64,000 nucleotides of DNA from the NCBI RefSeq assembly GCF_000725495.1, contig NZ_JNZD01000012.1, positions 133,893 through 197,892 of the forward strand. Direction: 5' to 3'. This DNA is from Streptomyces aureus. GTDB lineage: Bacteria > Actinomycetota > Actinomycetes > Streptomycetales > Streptomycetaceae. How positions within the stretch are numbered: the first letter of the stretch is position 1; each line of letters starts with the position of its first letter. The translations under genes and the position numbers were made by a program. Shown here piece by piece: positions 19,927 through 32,473 of the stretch. The notes beneath the pieces were generated by a model. The model saw only the letters and a list, made by a program, of their open reading frames with translations. It ran no database searches and was not told where the DNA came from.

Positions 19927-20768
19927 CCACCACCGACGTACGACGCGACAGCGGGACCGCGTCCGGACGGCTGCCCGGGGCCTTCGGGCTGGGGCTGCGC
20001 CGGGGCGGCCTGGAACTGCGGCAGTTCTTCCGCCAGCGCGACCAGGTGGTGTTCACCTTCGCCTTCCCGGTCGTCTTCCTGTTCCTGTTCGCGTCGATCT
20101 TCAGCGACGACGTGAAGGGCGCGGGCGTCACGGCCTCGCAGCTCTACGTGCCCGCGATGATGGCCGCGGGCATCATGTCGACCAGCTTCCAGTCCCTCGG
20201 CATCTCGATCGCGATCGAACGGGACGAGAAGGTGCTGCGCCGGCTGCGCGGCACTCCGATGCCGCCGGCCGCGTACTTCTTCGGGAAGATATGGCTGGTC
20301 CTGGTGACCGGCGCCCTGGAGACGGCGATCCTGCTCACCGTCGGCACCACGCTGTACGGCGTCGACCTGCCCTCGGACCTCGCAAGGTGGGCGGACTTCG
20401 GCTGGATCTTCGTCCTGGGCCTGACGTCCTGCGCGCTGCTCGGCATCGCGATCAGTTCGGTCCCCAAGTCGGGCAAGAGCGCCACCTCGGTGGTCGTCCT
20501 GCCCTTCCTCGTCCTGCAGTTCATCTCCGGCGTCTACATCGCCATCGACACGATCCCGGACTGGATGCTGAACATCGGCGCCCTGTTCCCGCTGAAGTGG
20601 ATGTGCCAGGGGCTGCGCGGGGTGTTCCTGCCCGACTCCGCCAAGGTGCTGGAGCAGGCGGGCGACTGGGAGTTCGGCCGGATCGCCCTGGTGCTCGGGG
20701 CGTGGTGCCTGGGCGGCTTGCTGCTGTGCCTACTGACCTTCCGGTGGAAGAACCGGCGGGACGGCTGA
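19923..20768 (+). CDS. ABC-2 type transporter permease
   Basis: 281 aa from the ATG at 19923, translationally coupled to the ATPase gene. About 30 cytoplasmic residues, then six hydrophobic segments (the first near residues 45-65, VVFTFAFPVVFLFLFASIF), fitting DrrB-like exporters that move lipophilic compounds outward. Followed by stacked terminators before the convergent hisS. Confidence 0.92.
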   Translation: MTTTDVRRDSGTASGRLPGAFGLGLRRGGLELRQFFRQRDQVVFTFAFPVVFLFLFASIFSDDVKGAGVTASQLYVPAMMAAGIMSTSFQSLGISIAIERDEKVLRRLRGTPMPPAAYFFGKIWLVLVTGALETAILLTVGTTLYGVDLPSDLARWADFGWIFVLGLTSCALLGIAISSVPKSGKSATSVVVLPFLVLQFISGVYIAIDTIPDWMLNIGALFPLKWMCQGLRGVFLPDSAKVLEQAGDWEFGRIALVLGAWCLGGLLLCLLTFRWKNRRDG

Positions 20769-20812
20769 CGGCTCCGGTCCAAGGTCCGGCATCCCGCCCG
20801 GCCGCGATGGCG

Positions 20813-20863
20813 GGCGGGTCCGGTGACGGACCCGCCTCGACGGGAGCGTGCCCGTCGAGGCGG
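20813..20863. terminator. Stacked hairpins between the convergent permease and hisS genes
   Basis: Two overlapping perfect inverted repeats: GGCGGGTCCG (20813-20822) with CGGACCCGCC (20827-20836), and a 13-bp arm pair (20832-20844 and 20851-20863). A further imperfect GACGGG/CCCGTC pairing continues to about 20909. They can terminate both strands. Confidence 0.75.
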
Positions 20864-20922
20864 TGACGGCGTGTCCCCTCGATGCCCGGACGGAGCGTCC
20901 CGTCGAGGCAAGGGGCGGCGCG

Positions 20923-22185
20923 TCAGACCAGGCGGGACCGCAGCTCGGCCACGATCTCGCCGGTGGCGACCGCCGTCTGCTCCCCGGACTCCATGTCCTT
21001 GAGCTGCACGACGCCCTCGGCGAGGTCGCGCTCACCGGCGACGACCGTGAAACGGGCCCCGCTGCGGTTGGCGTTCTTCATCGCGCCCTTGAGCCCCTTC
21101 GCGCCGTACGAGAAGTCGGCGGCGACACCGGCCCTGCGCAGTTCGGTCACCACGCCGAAGAGGATCCGGCGGGCCTCCTCCCCGAGCGGCACCGCGAACA
21201 CGCTGGTGGCCGCGGGCAGTTCGAGCTCCACGCCCTCGGCCTCCAGGGCCAGCACCGTACGGTCGACGCCCAGCGCCCAGCCGACGGACGGCAGCGCGGG
21301 GCCGCCGATCATCTCGGACAGCCCGTCGTACCGGCCGCCGCCGCCCACCGCGGACTGCGAGCCGAGACCGTCGTGCACGAACTCGAAGGTGGTGCGCGTG
21401 TAGTAGTCCAGACCGCGCACCAGCTTCGGGTCGTCCTCGAAGGAGACGCCCGCCGCCGTGATCAGGTCGCGGACCTCCTCGTGGTACGCCTTGCAGGCGT
21501 CGCACAGGTAGTCGCGCAGCAACGGGGCCCCGCCCAGCTGCTTCTGGACGTCCTCGCGCTTGTCGTCGAGCACACGCAGCGGGTTGATCTCCGCGCGGCG
21601 CAGCGTCTCCTCGTCGAGGTCCAGGCCGCGCAGGAAGTCCTGCAGCGCGGCGCGGTAGACGGGGCGGCACTCCTTGTCGCCCAGGCTGTTGAGCAGGATG
21701 CGGAAGTTCCGCAGGCCCAGCGCCCGGTACGCCTGGTCGGCCAGGATGATCAGCTCGGCGTCGAGCGCCGGGTCCTCGGCTCCGATCGCCTCGGCGCCGA
21801 CCTGGGAGAAGTGGCGGTAACGGCCCTTCTGGGGGCGCTCGTAGCGGTAGTACGAGCCGGAGTACCAGAGCTTGACGGGGAGGTTGCCCGCCTTGTGCAG
21901 GTTGGCCTCCAGCGCCGCGCGCAGCACGGACGCGGTGCCCTCGGGGCGCAGGGCGAGCCTGTCGCCGCCCTTGGTCTCGAAGGCGTACATCTCCTTGGTC
22001 ACGATGTCGGTGGACTCGCCGACACCGCGGGCGAACAGTTCGACGTTCTCGAACCCGGGCGTCTCGATGTAGCCGTAACCGGAGTTGCGCAGCGGGGCCG
22101 CGATGGCCTCGCGCACCGCGAGGTACTTGGCGCTGTCCGGCGGAATGAGGTCGTACGTGCCCTTGGGGGCCCTGAAGGTGCTCAC
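20923..22185 (-). CDS. hisS: Histidyl-tRNA synthetase
   Basis: 420 aa from the GTG at 22183-22185, which gives the family N-terminus [15 protein letters not shown]; codons upstream are unrelated. Class II synthetase with the FRPEG-like motif 2 region ([12 protein letters not shown]), [13 protein letters not shown] (histidine-binding) and motif 3 [10 protein letters not shown], plus a C-terminal anticodon domain. It is 10 bp after the MBL hydrolase gene, so the two form an operon. Confidence 0.96.
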   Translation of the reverse strand: MSTFRAPKGTYDLIPPDSAKYLAVREAIAAPLRNSGYGYIETPGFENVELFARGVGESTDIVTKEMYAFETKGGDRLALRPEGTASVLRAALEANLHKAGNLPVKLWYSGSYYRYERPQKGRYRHFSQVGAEAIGAEDPALDAELIILADQAYRALGLRNFRILLNSLGDKECRPVYRAALQDFLRGLDLDEETLRRAEINPLRVLDDKREDVQKQLGGAPLLRDYLCDACKAYHEEVRDLITAAGVSFEDDPKLVRGLDYYTRTTFEFVHDGLGSQSAVGGGGRYDGLSEMIGGPALPSVGWALGVDRTVLALEAEGVELELPAATSVFAVPLGEEARRILFGVVTELRRAGVAADFSYGAKGLKGAMKNANRSGARFTVVAGERDLAEGVVQLKDMESGEQTAVATGEIVAELRSRLV

Positions 22186-22195
22186 GGAAGTCTTG

Positions 22196-22909
22196 TCACA
22201 TTCCTCGTCGAGGAGCGGCGGTCGGGTCCGCTCCCAGGCCGGCGGCCACCTGCCGCAGATACGGGTTGGTGGCGCGTTCCTGGCCGATGGTCGTCTGGGG
22301 GCCGTGGCCGGACAGCACCACGGTCGAGTCGTCGAGCGGCAGGCACACACGGCCCAGCGAGTCGAGCATCTCGTCCATGTCGCCGCCCGGCAGGTCGGTG
22401 CGTCCGATGGAGCCGGCGAAGAGCAGATCCCCGGAGAAGAACACGGACGGGATGTCCGCGCTCTCGGGCATCCGGAACGTCACCGACCCCTTCGTATGGC
22501 CCGGGGCGTGCGCGACGGAGAGGTCGAGGCCCGCCAGCTTCAGCTCGGCGCCGTCGGTCAGCGTCCGCACGTCGTCGGGCTCCCCCACGGTCAGCTCGCC
22601 CATCAGCGGCATCCCGATGGAACGGCCGAGCGCCTTCTCGGGGTCGCTCATCATGTACCGGTCCGCGGGGTGGATCCAGGCGGGAACGTCGTGGGCTCCG
22701 CACACCGGGACGACCGAGGCGACGTGGTCGATGTGGCCATGGGTGAGGATGACCGCGACGGGCTTGAGCCGATGCTTCTTGAGCGCGTCCTCGACTCCCT
22801 GGGCGGCCTGATGGCCCGGGTCGATGATCACGCACTCCTCACCCGCGGCGGGGGCGACCAGGTAACAGTTGGTCCCCCAGGCCCCGGCGGGGAACCCGGC
22901 AATGAGCAC
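22196..22909 (-). CDS. Metallo-beta-lactamase-fold hydrolase (glyoxalase II-like)
   Basis: 237 aa from the GTG at 22907-22909. MBL fold with the THGHIDH metal motif, a downstream HAPGHTKGS histidine, FSGDLLF aspartate and SGHGPQT histidine, so the dinuclear metal site is complete. Such proteins hydrolyse thioesters such as S-lactoylglutathione-like substrates; in Streptomyces, which uses mycothiol, the true substrate is unknown. It is immediately upstream of hisS, a pairing I recall from other actinobacteria. Confidence 0.88.
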   Translation of the reverse strand: MLIAGFPAGAWGTNCYLVAPAAGEECVIIDPGHQAAQGVEDALKKHRLKPVAVILTHGHIDHVASVVPVCGAHDVPAWIHPADRYMMSDPEKALGRSIGMPLMGELTVGEPDDVRTLTDGAELKLAGLDLSVAHAPGHTKGSVTFRMPESADIPSVFFSGDLLFAGSIGRTDLPGGDMDEMLDSLGRVCLPLDDSTVVLSGHGPQTTIGQERATNPYLRQVAAGLGADPTAAPRRGM

Positions 22910-23088
22910 GATCGTCCTTCGTGGTGGCGTACGCGCGAGTGTCGTACGGGCGGGTGGCTGTGGATCAGAGCCTACCGGCGCTGCCGATTCCTCAGCTAAC
23001 CCATATACGGTACGGGGCACACGCAGGCGGTCGGCTCAGGCGACGCACGCGTCCCACTCGACGTACGAGACGCACGAGGAGAACTCCG

Positions 23089-23910
23089 GTGGTCAGCCAG
23101 GAACAGCGGCGGCGTCAGCTCGCCCGGGAGAAGTTCTTGCGACAGCAGCAGCGCCGCACATCCGCTCGGCGAAGGACCCGAACCCGCAACGCGGTGATCG
23201 CGGCGGTCGTCGGCGTGGTCGTCGCGGGCGGTGCGACCGCGTACGCGACCGGGGCCTTCAAGAGCGACGGCAAGAAGGCCGAGGCCGGCGCGGGGGCGAC
23301 GCCCAGCGCCACGCCGACGAGCAAGGCGCCCGATCCGTGCGAGAAGCCCGCCGAGGGCCAGGTGAAGTCGCTCACGTGGAAGAAGGAGCCGGCGGTCACC
23401 ATCGACAAGTCCGCCGCCTACACGATGAAGATGGCGACGACCTGCGGCGACATCGACATCGCCCTCAAGGCGTCCGCCGCCCCGCACACGGTGAACTCGT
23501 TCGACTTCCTCGCCGGCAAGGGTTACTTCGACCACACCAAGTGCCACCGGCTCACCACCAACGGCATCTACGTCCTGCAGTGCGGCGACCCGACGGCCAA
23601 GGGCGACGGCGGTCCCGGCTACACGCTCCCGGACGAGAACCTCAAGGACACGTCGCTCAAGGGCAACGTGTACCCGGCGGGCACGATCGCCATGGCCAAC
23701 ACCGGCCAGAAGCACACCGGCGGCAGCCAGTTCTTCCTGGTCTACCAGGACAGTCAGCTCCCGCCCAGTTACACACCGTTCGGAACTATTTCCAAGTCCG
23801 GCCTGACGGTCCTCAAGAAGATCGCGGGCGCCGGCGAGAGTACGGGCCAGGGCGACGGCGCGCCGAACGCGACCGTCGTCATCAACAAGCTGACCGTGAC
23901 GAAATCCTGA
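23089..23910 (+). CDS. Membrane-anchored cyclophilin-type peptidyl-prolyl isomerase
   Basis: 273 aa from the GTG at 23089, preceded by a CGAGGAGAA ribosome-binding site. A basic N-terminal stretch (Arg-rich, 1-32), one membrane helix (about 35-55), a short Ala/Thr/Pro linker and an extracytoplasmic cyclophilin domain (about 85-273) with GGSQFFLVY. It speeds cis-trans isomerisation of prolyl bonds in exported proteins. It is divergent from the MBL gene. Confidence 0.92.
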   Translation: MVSQEQRRRQLAREKFLRQQQRRTSARRRTRTRNAVIAAVVGVVVAGGATAYATGAFKSDGKKAEAGAGATPSATPTSKAPDPCEKPAEGQVKSLTWKKEPAVTIDKSAAYTMKMATTCGDIDIALKASAAPHTVNSFDFLAGKGYFDHTKCHRLTTNGIYVLQCGDPTAKGDGGPGYTLPDENLKDTSLKGNVYPAGTIAMANTGQKHTGGSQFFLVYQDSQLPPSYTPFGTISKSGLTVLKKIAGAGESTGQGDGAPNATVVINKLTVTKS

Positions 23911-24004
23911 CCGTCAGCTGCTGAATTTCGGTCGCGCGGGATGCGGACAGCCGCCCCGCCGGTCGCCTATGTTGGCCGTGACGAAACTGTGGACGATGCC
24001 GGGG

Positions 24005-24020
24005 GCGCGGAGCCCCGCGC
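24005..24020. promoter_or_regulatory. Small GC hairpin in the DUF349 leader
   Basis: GCGCGG-AGCC-CCGCGC, 24 bp before the DUF349 gene start; an alternative GGGGC/GCCCC pairing at 24002-24015 overlaps it. It could be the tail terminator of the cyclophilin gene or a leader structure. Confidence 0.35.
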
Positions 24021-24043
24021 AGGCATCATGTGGAGGAGGCGCT

Positions 24044-25273
24044 GTGAGCAGCGACCCGTGGGGCCGCGTCGACGAGACGGGGACCGTGTACGTGCGTACG
24101 GCCGACGGCGAGCAGGTCGTCGGCTCCTGGCAGGCCGGCACGCCCGATGAGGCGCTGGCCTACTTCGAGCGCAAGTACGAAGGCCTGGTTGTCGAGATCG
24201 GCCTCCTCGAAAAGCGGGTGAAGACCACCGACCTGTCGGCGAAGGACGCCCAGACCGCCATCGATCACATCCGTGGGCAGGTGGACGCCCACCACGCGGT
24301 CGGCGATCTGGACGCGCTGAAGGTACGGCTGGACAAGCTCGTGGAGACCGTGGACGCGCGCCGTGAGGAGCGCAAGGTCCAGCGGGCCAAGCAGTCCGAC
24401 GAGGCGCGGCACGCCAAGGAGGCGCTGGTCGTCGAGGCCGAGGAGCTGGCGCAGAGCGACCAGTGGCGGGCGGCCGGTGAGCGGCTGCGCGCGCTGGTGG
24501 ACACGTGGAAGGGGCTGCCGCGACTCGACCGCAAGTCGGACGACGAGCTGTGGCACCGCTTCTCGCACGCCCGCTCGGCGTTCTCCAAGCGGCGCAAGGC
24601 GCACTTCGCCTCGCTGGACGCGCAGCGCGAGGAGGCCCGCAAGACCAAGGAGAAGCTGGTCGCCGAGGCCGAGGCGCTGTCCGGCTCGTCGGACTGGGGT
24701 CCGACGGCGGCCCGCTACCGCGAGCTGATGGCGGACTGGAAGGCCGCGGGCCGTGCCCAGCGCGAGCACGAGGACGACCTGTGGAACCGCTTCCGCGGCG
24801 CCCAGGACGTGTTCTTCGCGGCGCGCAGCTCCGTGTTCGCCGAGCGCGACGCGGAGCAGACGGAGAACCTGAAGCTCAAGGAGGAGCTGGCCGAGGAGGC
24901 CGAGAAGCTGGTCCCGGTGCAGGACCTGAAGGCGGCGCGCGCCGCCTTCCGTTCCATCAACGAGCGCTGGGAGGCCATCGGCCACGTGCCGCGTGACGCC
25001 CGCCCGAAGGTCGAGGGCAGGATGCACGCGGTGGAGCGGGCTCTGCAGGAGTCCGAGGAGACCGAGTGGCGCCGGACGAACCCGGAGGCACGCGCGCGTG
25101 CCGAGGGTCTGACCGGGCAGCTGCAGGCCGCCGTGGACAAGCTCCAGGGCCAGATCGAGGCGGCGCGCTCCGCGGGCAACACCGCGAGGGCCGACAAGCT
25201 CCAGAAGGAGCTGGACGGCCGTCAGGCGCTCCTCGACCAGGCGCTGAAGGGTCTTCACGAGTTCGGCGGCTGA
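24044..25273 (+). CDS. DUF349 domain-containing protein
   Basis: 409 aa from the GTG at 24044, with GGAGGAGG just upstream. Almost wholly helical and charged: an N-terminal part with coiled coil (about 40-100), then repeated DUF349 units with W-x(3)-G/R patterns (DTWKGLPRLD, ADWKAAGRAQREHEDDLW, INERWEAIGHVPRD) and a final coiled coil. The family is of uncertain function. It is tightly conserved next to relA in Streptomyces, and the two genes are convergent with a shared terminator. Confidence 0.85.
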   Translation: MSSDPWGRVDETGTVYVRTADGEQVVGSWQAGTPDEALAYFERKYEGLVVEIGLLEKRVKTTDLSAKDAQTAIDHIRGQVDAHHAVGDLDALKVRLDKLVETVDARREERKVQRAKQSDEARHAKEALVVEAEELAQSDQWRAAGERLRALVDTWKGLPRLDRKSDDELWHRFSHARSAFSKRRKAHFASLDAQREEARKTKEKLVAEAEALSGSSDWGPTAARYRELMADWKAAGRAQREHEDDLWNRFRGAQDVFFAARSSVFAERDAEQTENLKLKEELAEEAEKLVPVQDLKAARAAFRSINERWEAIGHVPRDARPKVEGRMHAVERALQESEETEWRRTNPEARARAEGLTGQLQAAVDKLQGQIEAARSAGNTARADKLQKELDGRQALLDQALKGLHEFGG

Positions 25274-25290
25274 TTCCCGCCGCACCCGCG

Positions 25291-25328
25291 CGAAGGGGCT
25301 CCCGTACGCACGTACGGGAGCCCCTTCG
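25291..25328. terminator. Bidirectional terminator between DUF349 and relA
   Basis: Perfect 17-bp arms (25291-25307 and 25312-25328) with a GCAC loop, 17 bp after the DUF349 stop. It also faces the end of the relA transcript about 120 bp away. Confidence 0.9.
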
Positions 25329-25450
25329 TGTGCCGTGGCCGTGTGTCGTCGCCGTGCGCCTGCGTCCTGCCCCTGTACGCCGCCTGCCCCCGTGCACGCC
25401 GCCGCCCCGCCCGGCGAGCGGCCGGGCGGGGCGGACGAGGCGGGCGGGTG

Positions 25451-28015
<2,565 letters not shown>

Positions 28016-28133
28016 GAGGGCTCCTCGTGCGCGATCCGGGTCCCCCGGTCAGGCTCCGGAAACCCCATGGTAGCGATCCTTCGCGCCGGGCTCGCTGTCG
28101 GCCGCCGGGTGCGACCTCGTCTGGGAGAACGCC

Positions 28134-28226
28134 GGAGGCGGGCACCGGATTCCTCCGGGCCCGCCTCCAGGGTGTCCTGCGGGTGCCTCAGGCCTTTCGG
28201 GGGCCTTTCCGGGAGCGGACTCCCGG
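28134..28226. terminator. Terminator hairpins between apt and relA
   Basis: GGAGGCGGGC (28134-28143) pairs with GCCCGCCTCC (28159-28168), and CCGGGAG (28209-28215) pairs with CTCCCGG (28220-28226). They lie downstream of apt on the minus strand and upstream of relA in the 229-bp gap that must also carry the relA promoter. Confidence 0.65.
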
Positions 28227-28244
28227 GTGGTGCGCGCGCGGTCC

Positions 28245-28784
28245 TCAGACCGTCAGGAGCGCCTCCAGGGGAGCTCCGGCCAGGGCCGGCTCCAGACGGC
28301 CGCGGCCGCCCAGGAAGCCGAGCTCCATCAGCACGGCGACGCCCGCGACCTCGGCGCCCGCCCTGCGGATGAGCTGGAGCGAGGCCTCGGCGGTGCCGCC
28401 GGTGGCGAGGACGTCGTCGACGACCAGGACGCGGTCGCCCGTGCTCAGGTCCTCGGCGTGCACCTCGATCTCGGCGGAGCCGTACTCCAGGTCGTACGCC
28501 TGGGACAGGGTCGCTCCGGGGAGCTTGCCCGCCTTGCGCACGGGGATGAAGCCGATCCCGGCGTGGACGGCCACCGGGGCGCCGAGGATGAATCCACGGG
28601 CCTCCAGGCCGACGATCTTGGTGGCGCCGCTGCGCACCGCGATCTCCGCCAGGGCGCCGGTCAGTGCCCCGAACGCGGCCGGGTCGGCCAGGAGCGGGGT
28701 GATGTCCTTGAACATCACGCCCGGCTCCGGGTAGTCGGCCACGTCACGGATGCGGCTGGTCAGCAGCTCCTCGATGCCGGTCAT
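28245..28784 (-). CDS. apt: Adenine phosphoribosyltransferase
   Basis: 179 aa from the ATG at 28782-28784, which overlaps the secF stop (ATGA). MTGIEELL start, PRPP-binding motif VLVVDDVLATGGTA and EARGFILG adenine-specificity segment are present. It salvages adenine to AMP. It closes the yajC-secD-secF-apt operon and precedes relA, a conserved actinobacterial order linking purine salvage to the alarmone gene. Confidence 0.95.
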   Translation of the reverse strand: MTGIEELLTSRIRDVADYPEPGVMFKDITPLLADPAAFGALTGALAEIAVRSGATKIVGLEARGFILGAPVAVHAGIGFIPVRKAGKLPGATLSQAYDLEYGSAEIEVHAEDLSTGDRVLVVDDVLATGGTAEASLQLIRRAGAEVAGVAVLMELGFLGGRGRLEPALAGAPLEALLTV

Positions 28785-29896
28785 CGGCGCTTGCCCGAGG
28801 GACGGCCGCGGCCGCGGGAGCGGGACGCGGGCTGGTTGCGGGGACCGACGACCGCCGGGGTGGCGTCCTCGAAGTCGTCGTACGACGGCTCGGAGGTCTC
28901 CGGCTCCAGGGACTCGCCCGTGGCGGCCGCCTGGGCGCGCTTGGCGAGGACCCGCTTGCGCAGGGCCTTCATCTCCGGCTCGCGCTCCTTGAGGTCGGCG
29001 ACGAGCGGCGTGGCGATGAAGATCGAGGAGTACGCACCGGCCGCGAGACCGACGAACAGCGACAGCGAGATGTCGTTGAGCATGCCGGCGCCGAGGACGC
29101 CGCCACCGATGAACAGCAGGCCGGCGACCGGCAGCAGCGCGACCACCGTGGTGTTGATGGAACGCACCAGGGTGCTGTTGATCGAGCGGTCGGCGACGTC
29201 GCTGTAGGTCCAGCGCGTCTGCTTGGTGATCCCCTTCGTCTGCTCCTTGAGGCTGTCGAAGACGACGACCGTGTCGTAGAGCGAGTAACCGAGGATCGTG
29301 AGCAGACCGATCACCGTACCCGGGGTGACCTCGAAGCCCACCAGGGCGTAGATGCCCACCGTGATGGTGATGTCGTGGATCAGGGCGACCAGGGCCGCGA
29401 TGGCCATGCGCCACTCGAAGGCGATCGCCAGGTAGATCACGACCAGGACCATGAAGATCGCCAGGCCCTCCCAGGCCTTGTTGGCGATCTGGTCACCCCA
29501 GCTGGGGCCGACCAGGTCGGCGTTGATCTTCTCGGGGTTCATCTTCAGGTCGGTGGCGAGCTTTTCCTTGATCGCGTCCGACTTGTCGGTGTCGATGCCG
29601 GCGATCTGGATGCGCAGTCCGCCGTTGCCGAGCTTCTGGACGACCGCGTCGTGGCCGGAGGCCTCCTGCGCGAACGTCTCCGCCTGGGTCACCGACACCT
29701 GGCTCTTGGTGGTGGTGGTGAAGACGGCGCCGCCCTGGAACTCGATGCCCATGTTCAGGCCCCGCACCGTCAGGCCGAGGATGGCCGTGATGGTGATCAG
29801 GATCGAGATGCCGTACCAGATCTTGCGCTTGCCGACGAAGTCGTAGCCGATCTCGCCGCGGTGGAGCCGGGCGCCGAGGGTGCCGAGTTTCGACAT
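28781..29896 (-). CDS. secF: Protein translocase subunit SecF
   Basis: 371 aa, six membrane segments with a large periplasm-facing loop after the first. With SecD it uses the proton motive force to help pull preproteins out through SecYEG. ATG start 1 bp after secD. A basic, low-complexity C-terminal tail of about 75 residues extends beyond the core. Confidence 0.96.
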   Translation of the reverse strand: MSKLGTLGARLHRGEIGYDFVGKRKIWYGISILITITAILGLTVRGLNMGIEFQGGAVFTTTTKSQVSVTQAETFAQEASGHDAVVQKLGNGGLRIQIAGIDTDKSDAIKEKLATDLKMNPEKINADLVGPSWGDQIANKAWEGLAIFMVLVVIYLAIAFEWRMAIAALVALIHDITITVGIYALVGFEVTPGTVIGLLTILGYSLYDTVVVFDSLKEQTKGITKQTRWTYSDVADRSINSTLVRSINTTVVALLPVAGLLFIGGGVLGAGMLNDISLSLFVGLAAGAYSSIFIATPLVADLKEREPEMKALRKRVLAKRAQAAATGESLEPETSEPSYDDFEDATPAVVGPRNQPASRSRGRGRPSGKRR

Positions 29897-29897
29897 C

Positions 29898-31664
29898 TCA
29901 CGCCTCCTTCGTGTCGACGGGGGCGGACGCGCGACGGGTGCGGCGCAGCGGCGGCTTGGCGCCCAGTCGCTTCGGGTCGAGGCCGGACCAGCTGTGACCC
30001 TCGGCGAAGAACTTCTTGCGGGCGAGGATGGTCATCAGCGGCTTGGTGAAGAAGAAGACCACGACGACGTCGAGCACCGTGGTCAGACCGAGGGTGAACG
30101 CGAAGCCCTGGACCTTGCCGACGGTGACGATGAAGAGCACCGCGGCGGCGAGGAACGACACGAAGTCGGAGACCAGGATGGTGCGCCGGGCGCGCGGCCA
30201 GGCACGCTCGACGGCCGGGCGCAGGGTGCGGCCCTCGCGGATCTCGTCCCGGATGCGTTCGAAGAACACGATGAACGAGTCCGCCGTGATACCGATCGCG
30301 ACGATCGCACCGCAGACGGCCGGGAGGTTCAGCGCGAAGCCGATGGCCGGGCCGAGCAGCGCCATGAGCACGTAGGTGAGGATCGCCGAGACGCCCAGGG
30401 AGGCGATGGCGATGATCGACAGGCCCCGGTAGTAGATCACCAGGTAGATGATGACCAGGGCGAGGCCGATGGCGCCGGCGATCAGACCTGCGTGCAGCTG
30501 CTCGCCACCGAGCGCGGCGGTCACCGTGGTGACGCTGGACTCGTGGAAGGTGAGCGGCAGGGCGCCGTAGTTGAGCATGTTGGCCAGGTCCTGGGCCTCG
30601 GTCTGCGTGAAGCTGCCGGAGATCTCCGCGCTGCCGCTCAGCGACTGGGCCACGGACGGGTCGGAGACGACCTGGCCGTCGAGGACGATGGCGAACTGGT
30701 TCTGCGGGGGCTGGTTCTGGGCCAGCTTGCCGGTGATGGCGGCGAACTTCTTGGAGCCACCGGACGTGAAGTCCATGGTGACCTTCCAGCCCGCGCCGGT
30801 CTGCGTGTCGAAGACCGCGCCGGACTTCTTCACGTCCGTGCCGGCGACCTCGGCCGGGCCGAGGATGTACTTCTGCCACTGGCCGGAGGAGTTCTTGTCC
30901 TGGCCGCAGGCCACGGTCGGATCGGTCGACTTGGCGCCCGTGCCGGCCTTGGCGCGGACGGCCTTGTTGGTGCAGTCGAGCGTGGCGTACTGGGCCTGGA
31001 GCTTCGCGGCCGCCGGGTCCGTACCGGCGCTCGCGGACGGAGCGGCGCTGGAGGAGGCGGAGGCCGAGGTGCTCGGGGTGCTGCTCGCGGACGGCGAGGA
31101 GCCCGCCTTCAGGGCGTCGCTGACGACGCGGCCCTGGGTGGTGGCGGAGGCCGACGGCGTCGCGGAGGACGACGAGGACGAGGTCGCCTTGTCACCGGTC
31201 GTGGCGGAGGAGCTGCTGGAGGCGCTCGGGGAAGGGGTCGCCGACGCCTTGCCACCGGAGACGTCGGTGGCCAGGACGGGGCGGAAGTACAGCTTGGCGG
31301 TGGTGCCGACCTGCTCGCGGGCCTGCTTGGAGTTCGTGCCCCGGGGGATGTTGACAATGATGTTGTCGGAACCCTGGGTCTGAACCTCGGCCTCGGAGAC
31401 ACCGAGACCGTTGACACGGCGGTTCATGATGTCGACCGCGGTGTCCATGTTGGTCTTGTTGATCGCGTTGGGCTGGCCCGGCTCGTTCTGCGCCGTGAGC
31501 GTGATGCTCGTGCCGCCGGCGAGATCGATGCCGAGACGCGGAGTGGTCTGCCCGGAGGCGAACATCCCTCCGGTGAGCGCCGCGATGGCGATCAGGATCA
31601 GGGCCAGCGAGCGCCCCGGCCTGCTCTGGGCGCTCGCGTTCCGGCCCTTCTTCGGTGCTGCCAC
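29898..31664 (-). CDS. secD: Protein translocase subunit SecD
   Basis: 588 aa from the GTG at 31662-31664; the frame stays open upstream without similarity. TM1 (LALILIAIAALTGGMFAS), P1 domain, five C-terminal helices with the conserved DGQVVSDP and GGEQL segments. The P1 region carries an added Ser/Ala/Thr-rich stretch of about 90 residues (roughly 135-225) not found in E. coli SecD. Partner of SecF; separated from yajC by 141 bp. Confidence 0.95.
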   Translation of the reverse strand: MAAPKKGRNASAQSRPGRSLALILIAIAALTGGMFASGQTTPRLGIDLAGGTSITLTAQNEPGQPNAINKTNMDTAVDIMNRRVNGLGVSEAEVQTQGSDNIIVNIPRGTNSKQAREQVGTTAKLYFRPVLATDVSGGKASATPSPSASSSSSATTGDKATSSSSSSATPSASATTQGRVVSDALKAGSSPSASSTPSTSASASSSAAPSASAGTDPAAAKLQAQYATLDCTNKAVRAKAGTGAKSTDPTVACGQDKNSSGQWQKYILGPAEVAGTDVKKSGAVFDTQTGAGWKVTMDFTSGGSKKFAAITGKLAQNQPPQNQFAIVLDGQVVSDPSVAQSLSGSAEISGSFTQTEAQDLANMLNYGALPLTFHESSVTTVTAALGGEQLHAGLIAGAIGLALVIIYLVIYYRGLSIIAIASLGVSAILTYVLMALLGPAIGFALNLPAVCGAIVAIGITADSFIVFFERIRDEIREGRTLRPAVERAWPRARRTILVSDFVSFLAAAVLFIVTVGKVQGFAFTLGLTTVLDVVVVFFFTKPLMTILARKKFFAEGHSWSGLDPKRLGAKPPLRRTRRASAPVDTKEA

Positions 31665-31805
31665 CTTCTCGTACTCCCTCTCGGGCCGCCCTGCGCCGGG
31701 TGAGCGCGTGGACGGCCATGCCATGGTGTCGGGACTCCGTGCGAGAACAGCACGTCCCGGGAGGTGCGCGGCGTGAGCGGATCGCGCCGCGCTCCCGGGT
31801 CGTGA

Positions 31806-32309
31806 CTACTTCGCGTCGGCCCCGCCGTCGGTCTTCTTCGGCTCCGCCTCGTCGGCGTCGGCCACGGCGGCCTCGTCGGCCGGCTTGTCGGCCGGGTCCT
31901 TCTTGCCGAGGTCGAGGGGCTTGTCGTCGGAGGCGTCGGAAGAGGCGTCGGCGGCGGGCTCGTCGGTCTCGGTGAGGGAGGAGGCGTCGTCCGGCACGAC
32001 CGACCCGTCGGCCTTCAGGTCGTGCTCGATGCCGTGGACGATGCGGTTGTACTCGTCGTCCGTCAGGACGGCGCCGATCGCGTTCTTCGCGAAGAGCAGG
32101 TCGACGCCGGGGGCGGCGTCGAGGAGGACCGTGTCCTCGTTGACCTCCTTGACGGTGGCGTACATACCGCCGATCGTGCGCACGCCGGAGCCGGGCTGCA
32201 TCTCGTTGCGCATGGAAGCCGCCTGCTGCTGCTTCTTCTTCGCCGACCGGGTCATCAGGAACATGGCCCCGATGAGCACGATGAACGGGAGGAGGGTCAC
32301 TGGACTCAC
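31806..32309 (-). CDS. yajC: Preprotein translocase subunit YajC
   Basis: 167 aa from the GTG at 32307-32309, giving VSPVTLLPFIVLIGAMFLM as a single membrane helix at the extreme N-terminus, followed by the RSAKKKQQQ and GGMYATV core of about 80 residues. The last 70 residues are Asp/Ala/Lys-rich and probably disordered, longer than in enterobacteria. It associates with SecDF. First gene of yajC-secD-secF-apt. Confidence 0.92.
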   Translation of the reverse strand: MSPVTLLPFIVLIGAMFLMTRSAKKKQQQAASMRNEMQPGSGVRTIGGMYATVKEVNEDTVLLDAAPGVDLLFAKNAIGAVLTDDEYNRIVHGIEHDLKADGSVVPDDASSLTETDEPAADASSDASDDKPLDLGKKDPADKPADEAAVADADEAEPKKTDGGADAK

Positions 32310-32473
32310 GGGTCGGGACTTCCTTCTTCGGCCGCACGAGGTGAGCGGCCTGCTGGATGGGGGTATGTATGCCGTCGACAAGGGCGGCATCGGCGGAGTC
32401 TAAGCGAGTCCGCACTCAGGGAACAACGCTCAGCATGGCACCGGGGTTCCTGCCCCGGCACGTACGCACGCCG

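Noticed and set aside
22921..23088. Extended N-terminus of the cyclophilin
   Set aside because: The frame is open 56 codons further upstream but runs into the promoter region of the divergent gene, with an Arg/Thr repeat; the GTG at 23089 has a good SD and the membrane helix.
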